Origin: Deltaproteobacteria bacterium
Lineage (GTDB): Bacteria > Desulfobacterota > JAFDED01
Assembly: GCA_019310535.1 (NCBI GenBank)
Contig: JAFDED010000030.1
Location: 1 to 42,780 of the forward strand
Length of the DNA: 42,780 bases
Direction of reading: 5' to 3'
The position numbers and the translations under genes are program-made. The notes below the pieces were generated by a model, which ran no database searches, had not been told where the DNA came from, and saw only the letters and a list, made by a program, of their open reading frames with translations. Shown one piece after another: positions 34,899 through 42,780 of the stretch. Positions within the stretch are counted from its first letter, which is position 1; each line of letters opens with the position of its first letter.

Positions 34899-35114
34899 AT
34901 TATCCTCCTTTATTTTGTCTGAAATTTTTATACATAGGCACGTTTATCTCAATGAAAAACAGTGCCCGCCGCCACGTGCCGCAACCGCTCACATAAATGC
35001 AAGCACCTTTTGCACCCAGCGTGTCGTTTCGGTTGCCTGGGAATCCCGGTAATTTTTTTGCTTCCGCCGATGATTCCGCCGAGAAATCGCTCGCTCCCGC
35101 CCGCAATACGCTCT

Positions 35115-35546
35115 CTACGGGTACATCCCTTTTTTGATCTGTTCAAGGTTGCTCAGGAGTTTTTCGTGCTTCTTCTCGTCTTCCATAAGGTAGGAAATAA
35201 GGTAATGCTGCACAATGCCTGCTCTTCCTTGCAGGGCACTAAGGCTCGATTTTGCCATTTCGGTGGCGTTGCGCTCGATCTGGATGTGTTCCTCTATAGA
35301 TATCCAGACCTTCTGGAGGTCCTCCACGGTTATGGGGATCGACCCCCTTTCCAGGCTGTCGATGATCAATTGCTGTACGCGGTGATGGAGGTTGGCGTCG
35401 CGCTGGATTATCTCCATCACCAAACGGATCAGAGGATTGTCCGTCTCTTCCATCACGCTGGCGGTTTTGGCCACCGTAGCGTCTTCAACCTTCTGCCACT
35501 GCTTCATGTTCTCCACAAGTTTCAACTGTTCTTCTCTCGTGCTCAT
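35115..35546 (-). CDS. Divergent ferritin-like helical protein
   Basis: A 143-residue all-helical soluble protein. Its last 70 residues carry two Glu/His-rich helices: SIEEHIQIERNATEM and MEDEKKHEKLLSNLE, the E-x-x-H spacing used for diiron sites in ferritin-like proteins, and an earlier helix has MEIIQRDANLHHRV. It fits a divergent rubrerythrin/ferritin-like fold but I recognise no named family. The start is ATG 35546 after AAAGGAGCT. It lies between the PerR-like regulator and desulfoferrodoxin on the same strand, so a part in peroxide or iron handling is likely by context. Confidence 0.7.
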   Translation of the reverse strand: MSTREEQLKLVENMKQWQKVEDATVAKTASVMEETDNPLIRLVMEIIQRDANLHHRVQQLIIDSLERGSIPITVEDLQKVWISIEEHIQIERNATEMAKSSLSALQGRAGIVQHYLISYLMEDEKKHEKLLSNLEQIKKGMYP

Positions 35547-35692
35547 CGTAGCTCCTTTCCTTTGGTTTTCAAAACTGTGTGCTTTCCCATATTATCTTTG
35601 TTATCAACATCGGGGTGATCAGGATAGTATTCAGGGACAACGGAAACCCTCCTTTCAGCACTCATCCTTCACGACGGCTCTTTCCCAATCTT

Positions 35693-36103
35693 TTAACCCC
35701 TCTCCACATCATCCCTTTTGTTACAGTGAGGACATACCCCGATGAATTCCAGACGATGCCCGATTATCTCGTAATCACTCAACTCGCGAAGAGCATCTTC
35801 AATGGCAATTATCGGCTCAACCGGCGCATCTTCCACACGGCCGCACACCACGCATCTCAGGTGGTAGTGCGCCCTCGGATCTCCGTCGAAGAGCCTCTGA
35901 GCGCTTCCCGTCTCCAATCTCTGTATCATTCCGCACTCAGTCAGAATGTTCAGGTTGCGGTAGACAGTGCCCAGGCTGATCCGCGGCAATCGCCGTCGAA
36001 CCTTCTCGTATATCTCGTCCGCTGACGGGTGGGATCTGATTCTTCGAAGTTCCTCGAGTATAAACCTGCGCTGTTGAGTCATCCTGATCTTTCGAGTTGT
36101 CAT
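35693..36103 (-). CDS. Fur family regulator, PerR-like
   Basis: A 136-residue Fur-family repressor. The winged helix (1-75) includes MTQQRRFILEELRRI, HPSADEIYEKVRRRLP and SLGTVYRNLNILTECGMI. The structural zinc site is CVVCG and CPHC, and sensor-site residues cluster in DPRAHYHLRC (about 78-87), as in PerR, where metal-bound histidines are oxidised by peroxide. Start ATG 36103 or ATG 36082 are both possible; the frame open from 36142 would run into the operator. It heads the peroxide/superoxide-defence genes, its probable regulon; assignment as PerR rather than Fur or Zur is by context. Confidence 0.85.
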   Translation of the reverse strand: MTTRKIRMTQQRRFILEELRRIRSHPSADEIYEKVRRRLPRISLGTVYRNLNILTECGMIQRLETGSAQRLFDGDPRAHYHLRCVVCGRVEDAPVEPIIAIEDALRELSDYEIIGHRLEFIGVCPHCNKRDDVERG

Positions 36104-36131
36104 CAATCGCACACTCTTTTTAATAGTAACA

Positions 36132-36155
36132 ATTAGTAACAATTACTAATTAGGT
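36132..36155. promoter_or_regulatory. Fur/PerR-box-like operator before the perR-like gene
   Basis: ATTAGTAA (36132-36139) and TTACTAAT (36143-36150) form a perfect 8-bp dyad with a 3-base centre, the size of a Fur-family box, about 30 bases before the regulator start: likely autoregulation. The right half, AATTACTAATTAGGT (36141-36155), recurs with one mismatch upstream of the rrf2 gene (30265-30279). Confidence 0.6.
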
Positions 36156-36410
36156 TAACTTCCCCGCCCAACAGTGTCAAGTCTGTTTTGCGTGGAATTC
36201 CCATAATATTTTCATAAAGCGGCAGAAGTAAAAAAATTATTGTGGATAATTGGACGTGATACGCTTATTGTCGGGAACCGGACTGACTGTGAGGCAACTA
36301 TCACAAGCCAGGGCACAAGGTTTTCACCCAAAACTCCCATGCCCGTCATCTCCTGAAAGGTAATGGGGCTGATTCGTGTTTAGTGTCATCATCCCAGGAC
36401 AGGGCATACC

Positions 36411-36560
36411 ATGGCAGTGGAAGAAATCCCGACCTTTTGTCACGCATACCACAATCCGGAGAAGAAGGGTTCCAAATGCATCCCTATGGATGTCAGATTT
36501 ATTTTCGAGGGGCGCAAAAACGAAGAAGTGATTATCGAGTGGGCAAAAAGCAGTTTATAA
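36411..36560 (+). CDS. Small protein of unknown function (49 residues)
   Basis: A short plus-strand frame in an otherwise minus-strand region: ATG 36411 to TAA 36558. Composition looks like a real protein: an N-terminal IPTFCHAYHNPEKKGSKCIP segment with two cysteines 13 apart, then MDVRFIFEGRKNEEV, predicted beta-strand, and a helix ending WAKSSL. A strong terminator hairpin starts 2 bases after the stop. Upstream AGGACAGGG could serve as ribosome site. No family recognised. Confidence 0.5.
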   Translation: MAVEEIPTFCHAYHNPEKKGSKCIPMDVRFIFEGRKNEEVIIEWAKSSL

Positions 36561-36561
36561 C

Positions 36562-36594
36562 AAGAGAGGGCCTCTCTAAAGGAGACCCTCTCTT
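36562..36594. terminator. Bidirectional terminator
   Basis: AAGAGAGGG (36562-36570) pairs with CCCTCTCTT (36586-36594), 9 bp, between the small plus-strand gene and the convergent fdhB end at 36615; it can stop transcription from both sides. Confidence 0.75.
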
Positions 36595-36614
36595 TGCATT
36601 GAACTGAACTTCGT

Positions 36615-37460
36615 CTAATCCTCGATTCTGGATGCTTTTGTCAGGCCGGCCAGAAGGGCTGCTCCCATTCCGAAACCACTCCATTTCCTGGCGAGGGAGC
36701 GCATCATGTGATTTTTCTCCAGGCTTGCAACAGTATATTTGAAGAGTTCAGGCTCCTTGGGTAACACATAGATCCAGTGGGTTCCCCCCATCTCGCCTGG
36801 GCCATAGACATCCGCTTTTGATAAACCGCGCTTCTTGAGATCGCCCTTCAGCAACTGGGCCTTTTCGTACATCTCCGGCCGGGAACCGAACTGCAAAGCC
36901 CCTGTTGTGCACATGGCCATACAGGCGGGTGGCATGCCTTCAACAAGGCGGTCCAGGCAGAAGGTACACTTGTACATCTTTTTGGCTTCTTTGTCGATCC
37001 TGGGGATGTCATATGGGCATCCTTCCCTGCAGTCGCCATGCCCCTCGCATTTGTTCAAGTCAACGACCACCGCTCCAGTTGACGTCTTGTAAATGGCCTC
37101 CACCGGACACGCGTCCATGCAACCCGGTTCGTTGCAGTGCATGCACTGAATTTTACGGAAATACCATTCCGGCTTCCCGTTTTCCGACTCCTGGAAATTC
37201 ACATAGGTATATGTCAGTATCGAGAGGTCGGGTGGATTCTGGTAGGTTCCCATGTTCCGCGTTTGCTCGGCTGGCAGCTCGTTCCACCGCTTACATGCCA
37301 CCTGGCAGGCCCGACAGGCGATGCACGTGGAAACGTCCACCAGGACAACCTTCCGGTCCTTATCCTCCGATATCGTCTCGGTGGATTTGTTGGTGGCCTC
37401 GATGGTCACCGTGGACTTCAAGCCTTTCAGATGACCAAACGTCAGTTGAATCTTTCCCAT
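36615..37460 (-). CDS. fdhB: Formate dehydrogenase iron-sulfur subunit
   Basis: A 281-residue electron-transfer subunit with four [4Fe-4S] sites: CIACRACQVACKRW, CMHCNEPGCMDACP, CEGHGDCREGCPYDIP and CTFCLDRL...CMAMC. It passes electrons from the molybdenum/tungsten subunit to a periplasmic cytochrome c or a membrane partner. A weakly hydrophobic C-terminal stretch (WSGFGMGAALLAGL) may be a membrane anchor as in FdnH. Start ATG 37460 follows GGGAGGTG; ATG 37478 is upstream of that site. It begins 14 bases after fdhA. No cytochrome subunit follows; the partner must be encoded elsewhere. Confidence 0.93.
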   Translation of the reverse strand: MGKIQLTFGHLKGLKSTVTIEATNKSTETISEDKDRKVVLVDVSTCIACRACQVACKRWNELPAEQTRNMGTYQNPPDLSILTYTYVNFQESENGKPEWYFRKIQCMHCNEPGCMDACPVEAIYKTSTGAVVVDLNKCEGHGDCREGCPYDIPRIDKEAKKMYKCTFCLDRLVEGMPPACMAMCTTGALQFGSRPEMYEKAQLLKGDLKKRGLSKADVYGPGEMGGTHWIYVLPKEPELFKYTVASLEKNHMMRSLARKWSGFGMGAALLAGLTKASRIED

Positions 37461-37474
37461 CTGCATCACCTCCC

Positions 37475-40400
37475 TCAAGCCTTGATGATGTTCACCATGA
37501 ACGCCTTGCTTTCAGGGATCATGGTGTTTGCGTCGCCTATGGTGGCGGTCAGCAGGTTAGAACTGTCGAATCCGTTCTTCGGGGTCAGCCACCCATAGCA
37601 CCACGGCAGTCCCACCTGGTGCACCGTACGGCCGGCGATTTTGAACGGCTTGAAGCGGTTGGTAACGATAGCGATGGCTTCCACGTTGCCGCGAGCTGAG
37701 ACCACCCTCACCTTCACGCCGTTTTTGATCTTCAGGTATGCCGCCAGTTCTCTGGACATCTCCACAAAATTCTGGGGCTGCATTTCAACCTGCCACGGCT
37801 GATGGCGCGTCATCACGCCCGTCTGCCAGTGCTCCGTCACTCGGTACGTGGTGGCAACAATGGGGTAGCGCGCATCGCAGGTCAGATACACATCGCCGCC
37901 GAGTTCTTCTCCCTCTTTGCCGAACATTTTTATGGTCGGGTTGTTGTACTGGGGCGAGAGCAGATTCCGGTCGATGGGACACTCGAGAGGCTCGTAATGT
38001 TCAGGGAAAGGTCCATCGGCCCTGCCCGGCCCGAAGATATGCGCATAGCCCTCGGGCTTCATAATAAAGGCATACCGGGACTTCTTTCCGGCACTTAACG
38101 GCGGCCAGCCACCATCGGGCACGTCGCCTTCCCAGCCCTTGCCGGTCCATCGCACGACCCACTGCCCTCTGTCCCAGGGCTTCCCGTCCGCATCCACTGA
38201 TGCTCGGTTATAAATGATGCGTCGATTAACCGGCCAGCACCAAGACCACTTGGGATAGAGACCGATGTTGTTAGGAGCATCCTTCCTGTCCCGGCGCGCC
38301 ATCATGTTCCCGGCCTCGGTATAGCTGGCACAATAGAGCCAGTTGCCGGAAGAGGTGGAGCCGTCGGCCTGAAGGAATCCAAAGCTGGGCACCAGGGTGC
38401 CGGCCTTGAATTTCTTGCCCTTGACGGTAACATCCTTCAGGAAGTACCCGTTGATCTCCCTGGCAATCTTGTGAGTACTCACCTTGCCGTTCTCCTCGTA
38501 GTCCCAGGTCAGCTTGGTGAATTGCTCGGGCAGTGCACCGCCCTCCTTCTCGTAGAGCTTCTTTAGACGGCGCGCCAGTTCGATGATAATCTCGGCGTCG
38601 GGTCGAGCCTCACCCGGGGGATTTACCGCTTTGTAACGCCACTGAGCCCAGCGGCCGGAATTGGTGATGCTTCCCTCCTTCTCGAAGCTGGCCGCAGCAG
38701 GGAGCTGGAAGACCTCGGTTTTCACCTTTTTGGGATCGGGGTGTTCCGGACCGCGCCAGAATTCGGCCGTCTCCGAGTCAAAGATATTGACGTTGACCAT
38801 CCAGTCCAGATTGGCCAGAGAGCGACGCACTTTGCCGGCGTTGGCGCCGGAGCATGCCGGATTCATCCCCCACGCAAAGAAGCCCTTGATCACGCCCTTG
38901 CTCATGTTATCGAACAGGTTCAACCACGAGGCATTCTGCCCGACATCCAGTTTGGGGAATAAAAGATAGCCTTCCTCCGGGCTGGCCACGTTCATGCCGT
39001 AATGGGCGCGGATCAAGCTTGCAATGTACTTGGGGCCATTCTGCCACCAGTTGGCGCTCATGGGGTCAACGGATTTTGGCCACCGCTTATTGTAGTCCGC
39101 CAGGGTGGCCTGGGAGGCATTGGGCGTCCCCAGGTAACCCGGCAGAATGTGGAAGAGCAGGCAGTGGTCAGTGGATCCCTGAACATTGGATTCCCCGCGC
39201 AGCGCATTAACTCCTCCGCCAGCCATCCCCATATTCCCCAGCAATAGCTGGATTATTGCCATGGTACGGATGTTTTGCACGCCGACGGTGTGCTGGGTCC
39301 ACCCCATGGCGTACATGATGGTGGCCGCTTTGCCCCGGGCGCCGGTGGAGGCATACGTCTCGTAAATCTTCAGCAGGTCATCCTTGGGTGTCCCGGTGAT
39401 CTGCTCCACCAGTTCGGGCAGGTAGCGGGAATAATGTTTTTTGAGAAGCTGGAACACGCAGTTGGGGTCTTTGAGTTCCGGGTCCTTCTTAACAATACCC
39501 TTCTCGTCTTTTTGGAAAGCCCATGTGCTCTTGTCATACTTGCGCGCTTTGGGGTCATACCCCGAAAAAACACCCTGGTTGTCAGCCGGAAGCTTGAAGT
39601 CAGGGTTCACCAGGAACGAGGCGTTGGTGTAAAGCTTGATGTACTCATCGTTGTATTTTTTATTCTCAATGATGTAATTGATCATTCCCCCCAGGAAGGC
39701 GATGTCCGTCCCCGAGCGCAGGGCTGCATAGATATCCGCCTGGGAGGAGGTACGGGTGAATCGCGGGTCCACATTGATGAGAGTAGCCCCCCGCTCTTTG
39801 GCCTTCAATATCCAGTGGAAGGAGATGGGATGATTCTCCGCCGCGTTGGATCCCATTATCAGGATCACATCTGCGTTGCGGATGTCAATCCAGTGATTCG
39901 TCATAGCGCCGCGACCGAACGACTCTGCCAGAGCCGCTACAGTGGCGCTGTGTCAGATACGCGCCTGGTGCTCGATGTACACCAGGCCCAATCCGCGCAG
40001 GAACTTTTGAAAAATGTAGCACTCCTCGTTGTCTATCGCCGCGGACCCAACCGATGCCATGGCATCGGTGCGATTGACCACCTGACCCTTGTCATTTTTC
40101 ACCATGAAAGTGGCATCGCGAGTTTTTTTAATTCTTTTGGCGATTTCATCCAATGCCCAATCCCAGGAGACTTCTCTCCATTCTCTCGCGCCGGGCGCCC
40201 GATACCGGGGTTTGGTGAGCCGCATCGGATTCATGTCCCCAGAGAGCGCCTTCAGCGTGGCTCCCTTGCTGCACAGGGTGCCCTCGTTGATTGGATGGTC
40301 CGGATCCCCATCGGTATCCACCAGTTTCCCATCTCTCACGTGAGCGATGATACCGCATCCAACCGCGCAATAGGGACAGATGGTGGTGACCTCCCGAGTA

Positions 40401-40525
40401 CCCTTCAGCTTCACGGTTGAAGCATAGGCCGCGATGGGTGACAGGTCGAATCCCAGGCTTCCCAGTACCGCAGCGGAGACCGTCGTCCCCGAAAGCTTGA
40501 GGAAACCCCTTCTGGTCAGTTCCAT
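37475..40525 (-). CDS. fdhA: Formate dehydrogenase catalytic subunit, selenoprotein
   Basis: A 1016-residue Mo/W-bisPGD enzyme oxidising formate to CO2 in the periplasm. The Tat signal is TRRGFLKLSGTT (4-15). The N-terminal [4Fe-4S] ligands are C50, C53, C57 (CPYCAVGC) and C85. The frame is interrupted once, by TGA at 39955-39953 (residue 191), in the context EHQARI-U-HSATVAALAESFGRG, exactly where formate dehydrogenases carry the Mo/W-ligating selenocysteine followed by His. The frame then stays open for 825 codons with WRGPEHPD, TSSGNWLY and the molybdopterin C-domain motif MTRHQPW. Start ATG 40525 follows GAGGAGGAT. Annotating it as two genes would be wrong. Confidence 0.96.
39915..39955 (-). 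promoter_or_regulatory. Selenocysteine UGA with likely SECIS region in fdhA
   Basis: The UGA is at 39955-39953. The roughly 40 bases that follow can fold with GCCA/TGGC and CTG/CAG pairs; this is a plausible bacterial SECIS but the exact apical loop was not resolved by eye. Confidence 0.5.
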
Positions 40526-40677
40526 TGAAATCCTCCTCTACTTTTAAATGTTAGCACTTAGAATATTTTTGTTTTTTTGAAGACCAAGAGCCTGACCTTA
40601 TTGTCCCACCTCCTTTTCTTGGAATCGAATTCAGCAAAGGGCTCTTTTCATTAACTATACAGCAGAGAAACCAAAGG

Positions 40678-41895
40678 CTATTTCCCCTCGATTCTGCGAA
40701 GGGCCTTAAACAGTTCTTTGATATCCGGTAGTTCATTTATATCGTTTACTTGCGCATATCTGACCATTCCTTTTTTATCTATGACGAAAAGAGCCCTTTC
40801 AGACACACCATCGGCCCGCAGAACTCCATATTTCAGGGATACGAGCCCGTGCGGCCAGAAGTCAGATAACAACGGATACGTCAACCCTCCCATATAATGC
40901 TCAAAAGAGACTAACGTTGCGACATTGTCAACGCTGATGCCCAGAACCTGAGCATTGAGCCCGTCAAACACCGACTGGTTGTCGGCGTACTCGGGCAATT
41001 GCCTGGCTCAGACAGGGGTCCAGGCGGCAGGAAAGAAAGCCAGCACTATGTTTTTTTCGCCGCGAAAAGCAGAGAGGGACACCGGCTTTCTATGGGTCCC
41101 TAGCAGGGTAAAATCAGGCGCTTCATCGCCAACCCTGATCGTTCCCGTTGGTCGGGCTCTAGGAGGTTTGAAGATCAAATCCACCATCGCCCTGTCCATA
41201 GGTGTTTTTGCCCGGGATGGAGATACGTCTGCCGGAGCTTCCCCTCTGGCCAAAAGCCTTCGCTCCTCGTCCAAAACCTGAACCATCACCTCAAACGGGC
41301 GGATCCCAACTATTTTTTGGCCATTAAGAAACAGGGTGGGCGTGGAATAGACATCCAGGCTACGGGCAAGCTTTGTGTCCTCATCCATTATGTGCTGATG
41401 CGCGGGGTTCAGGAAACTTTTCCGAAATGCTTTCATATCCAGCCCTAGTTCCTTAGCCAGCATGAATATCTGCACTTCCCGAAGATCATCTTGATGCTCG
41501 AAGAGCAGTCTGTGCATCTCCCAGAACTTTCCCTGTTCCCCTGCCGCCAGGGCCGCCGAGGCTGCGCCCCGGGCCCAGTCATGAAAGGGATGCAGGGCAA
41601 ATTTCCAGACCAGGCGCACGTCCTTATGCTCAAGGACGAGCCGCTCCAGAATTGGATGGGCCCGGGCACAAAAGCTGCACTGAAAATCGCCAAACTCCAC
41701 AATGGTAATGGCAGCATCGGGAGTTCCCATAGCATATGAATTGCCCAGAGGGATATCATATCGATGTAAATCCCTCTGCGAGGATGCTAAAGCAGAAGCG
41801 GACACAATGAGGAAAAAAATGGAGACAAATGCGAGGATTTTCAACGACAGGAGACAATAGAAGGATTTAATTCCAGGTTCTGGCACTTTTATCAT
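40678..41895 (-). CDS. DsbA-like/peroxiredoxin fusion, selenoprotein
   Basis: Reads as one 405-residue protein through an in-frame TGA (41010-41008, residue 296). Residues 1-38 are an export signal (hydrophobic ILAFVSIFFLIVSASA). The thioredoxin-fold DsbA-like domain (48-220) has CSFC at 73-76 in EFGDFQCSFCARAHP and the cis-proline in YSTPTLFLNG. A linker precedes an AhpC/TSA peroxiredoxin domain (253-405): DEAPDFTLLGTHRKPVSLSAF, then FFPAAWTPV-U, where peroxiredoxins have their peroxidatic Cys. After U296 there is no cysteine. Start ATG 41895 follows GAGGGG; the frame from 41964 would bury the signal. A SECIS-like hairpin follows the UGA. Likely a periplasmic peroxidase; it lies directly upstream of fdhA. 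Confidence 0.85.
40959..40996 (-). promoter_or_regulatory. SECIS-like hairpin of the peroxiredoxin fusion
   Basis: Starting 11 bases after the UGA (41010-41008), GCCCG (40959-40963) pairs with CGGGC (40992-40996) and, inside it, CCGAC (40971-40975) pairs with GTCGG (40981-40985) around a 5-nt loop. Position and size suit a bacterial SECIS element bound by SelB. Confidence 0.6.
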
Positions 41896-42037
41896 GCGTC
41901 CCCTCAGTAAAAACCGGTGAATGTACTCGATTCCTTTGCCTGCCATAGCAGGCCGAGCGATCACTCCCTCGCCCCTATCGTCAGAGTTCTCCCTGTAGGA
42001 GGGCCCAGATCGGAATTCAAATATGTAAAGTGTGTCT

Positions 42038-42067
42038 TTTTTAACATATCCCCAATATTGATGTCAA
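42038..42067 (-). promoter_or_regulatory. Promoter of the selenoperoxiredoxin gene
   Basis: Minus strand: TTGACA (42067-42062), 18-base spacer, TAAAAA (42043-42038), about 140 bases before the start at 41895. Transcription could continue into fdhAB. Confidence 0.5.
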
Positions 42068-42311
42068 TCATTTTTTCTCAAAATAGTAAAAAATATTTCT
42101 ATTTATTCATACATATTTACTCAAGAAAAGAAGAGGAAAAAAAATTAACACGTGAAATATTTCACATTTTTCATCAAATCCTCATCCCCTGATCCAACCA
42201 GGATTTTCCCCAAAAATTCGCACAGAGTTATCAAAATACTTTGAATTTCAATCCTTTGCCTTCATCAGTACGTAAAAAAGGAATTCTGGAGAGACTTTTC
42301 GAAAAGGGAGG

Positions 42312-42341
42312 GTGGCCCGGACGACTTGTCGTCCGGATCGC
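42312..42341. repeat. REP-like hairpin, copy 2
   Basis: Carries the same 16 bases (42310-42325) as copy 1 at 26974-26989; here CCGGACGAC (42317-42325) pairs with GTCGTCCGG (42328-42336) around TT. Confidence 0.6.
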
Positions 42342-42422
42342 GAAGCGACAAGAGACTGTCCACGCAAAGTCCTTGTTCTTCAGGCATACAGGAGGAATAT
42401 CCGGGCAATCCTGATGATAGAC

Positions 42423-42452
42423 GCAGCCCGAACAATACATTGTCCGGGCTGC
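42423..42452. repeat. GC-rich hairpin next to REP-like copy 2
   Basis: Bases 42423-42435 pair with 42440-42452 (12 bp, one mismatch) around TACA; the GCCCG...CGGGC ends resemble the REP-like copies, so it may be a variant of the same repeat. Confidence 0.5.
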
Positions 42453-42780
42453 GCACGGGCTCCGTTACTCCACCCCGGAGGGTGTGGTGGTCCCCCAGAG
42501 CCACAATTACCCCTTTTCCCCTGGGAAATTTTGGTGTAAACTCTTTTAATGAGCTGTGATGGGGCAATTGGGCCTGCGACATAAAAGTGGGGCAATTACC
42601 GTCATTTCATGCTTATGAAAATTCATGATAAAATGAAAAATCAGCAACGATCAATGCAAATCTTTATCCCAAAAATAGACATTGAACTTGGCACAGCCTC
42701 TTTTTCATCCCTTTTGAGGGTTTTTAACTCCTGGGGATAGAGATTTTATTCCAGTTGTACCTTGTTACATGTTTAATGAC

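Larger units (their letters stand above)
42068..42780. other. Non-coding right end of the window with repeats
   Basis: No gene is supported here. It holds an AT-rich stretch (42068-42180), the two hairpins listed separately, and two copies of GGGGCAATT (42563 and 42591). A segment near 42525-42555 (AATTTTGGTGTAAACTC) resembles IS256-type termini, which would make it an insertion-sequence scar; this is weak. Confidence 0.4.

Noticed and set aside
39953..39955. fdhA as two genes or a nonsense pseudogene
   Set aside because: The single TGA falls at the known selenocysteine position with matching context, and 825 intact codons follow.
39275..40420. Long plus-strand frame of 381 codons over fdhA
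   Set aside because: Antisense shadow of a high-confidence formate dehydrogenase gene; no ribosome site or family.
40551..40736. 61-codon ORF between the peroxiredoxin and fdhA
   Set aside because: Overlaps the conserved end of the peroxiredoxin domain in another frame.
42231..42595. Several 70-105 codon ORFs at the right end
   Set aside because: They run through REP-like hairpins and lack motifs and ribosome sites.
1..42780. CRISPR array, prophage or antiphage system
   Set aside because: No regularly spaced repeats, integrase, phage structural genes or known defence proteins were seen.

Overview
The window reads as a chromosome segment of a strictly anaerobic, sulfate-reducer or syntroph-like deltaproteobacterium (Desulfobacterota). 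The evidence is a selenocysteine formate dehydrogenase with a Tat signal, a desulfoferrodoxin/ferritin/rubrerythrin/flavodiiron oxygen-defence operon, a membrane pyrophosphatase, an RNase Y-YmdB pair next to ZapA, and a HEAT-repeat protein of the type known from Desulfovibrio. No species can be named from sequence alone.

Layout. 1-230: a group II intron domain V relic. 254-2760: a PanB-like enzyme and a DAACS dicarboxylate/amino-acid:cation symporter with its own strong promoter. 2.77-3.9 kb: a transposase fragment and non-coding sequence. 3.9-12.55 kb: a protein-quality-control block on the plus strand: ClpB, a CbpA-type J protein, a tiny overlapping ORF, a second Clp ATPase that has lost both pore-loop tyrosines, a DUF1844 protein and a two-PDZ HtrA protease. 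12.5-18.4 kb: housekeeping genes ispE, tRNA-Gln, prs, rplY, pth (apparently with a CTG start) and hppA. 18.5-22.5 kb: minus-strand ymdB, rny, a structured non-coding interval where 6S RNA is often found, zapA and a ZapB-like coiled coil. 22.8-28.4 kb: fabD, then an accessory stretch with a nitrilase, a TrmB-type regulator, an ArsN2-like acetyltransferase and a Cys/Met PLP enzyme broken exactly at its PLP lysine codon. 28.6-42 kb: almost entirely minus strand: a cupin, a ferredoxin with an Rrf2 Fe-S regulator, a DUF2400 protein, the oxygen-defence operon under a PerR/Fur regulator, FdhAB, and a secreted DsbA-peroxiredoxin fusion.

How the parts fit. The right third is a redox and oxygen-protection island. 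Superoxide reductase, ferritin, two rubrerythrin/ferritin-like proteins and a flavodiiron protein handle oxygen species in the cytoplasm. A periplasmic selenoperoxiredoxin and a periplasmic seleno-formate dehydrogenase lie immediately upstream on the same strand. Two genes (fdhA and the DsbA-Prx fusion) carry in-frame UGA codons best read as selenocysteine, so the host must have SelA/B/C/D elsewhere.

The strongest candidates for something new are the DsbA-selenoperoxiredoxin fusion, whose mature chain has only one CXXC and one Sec, and the pore-loop-altered Clp ATPase in the chaperone block.
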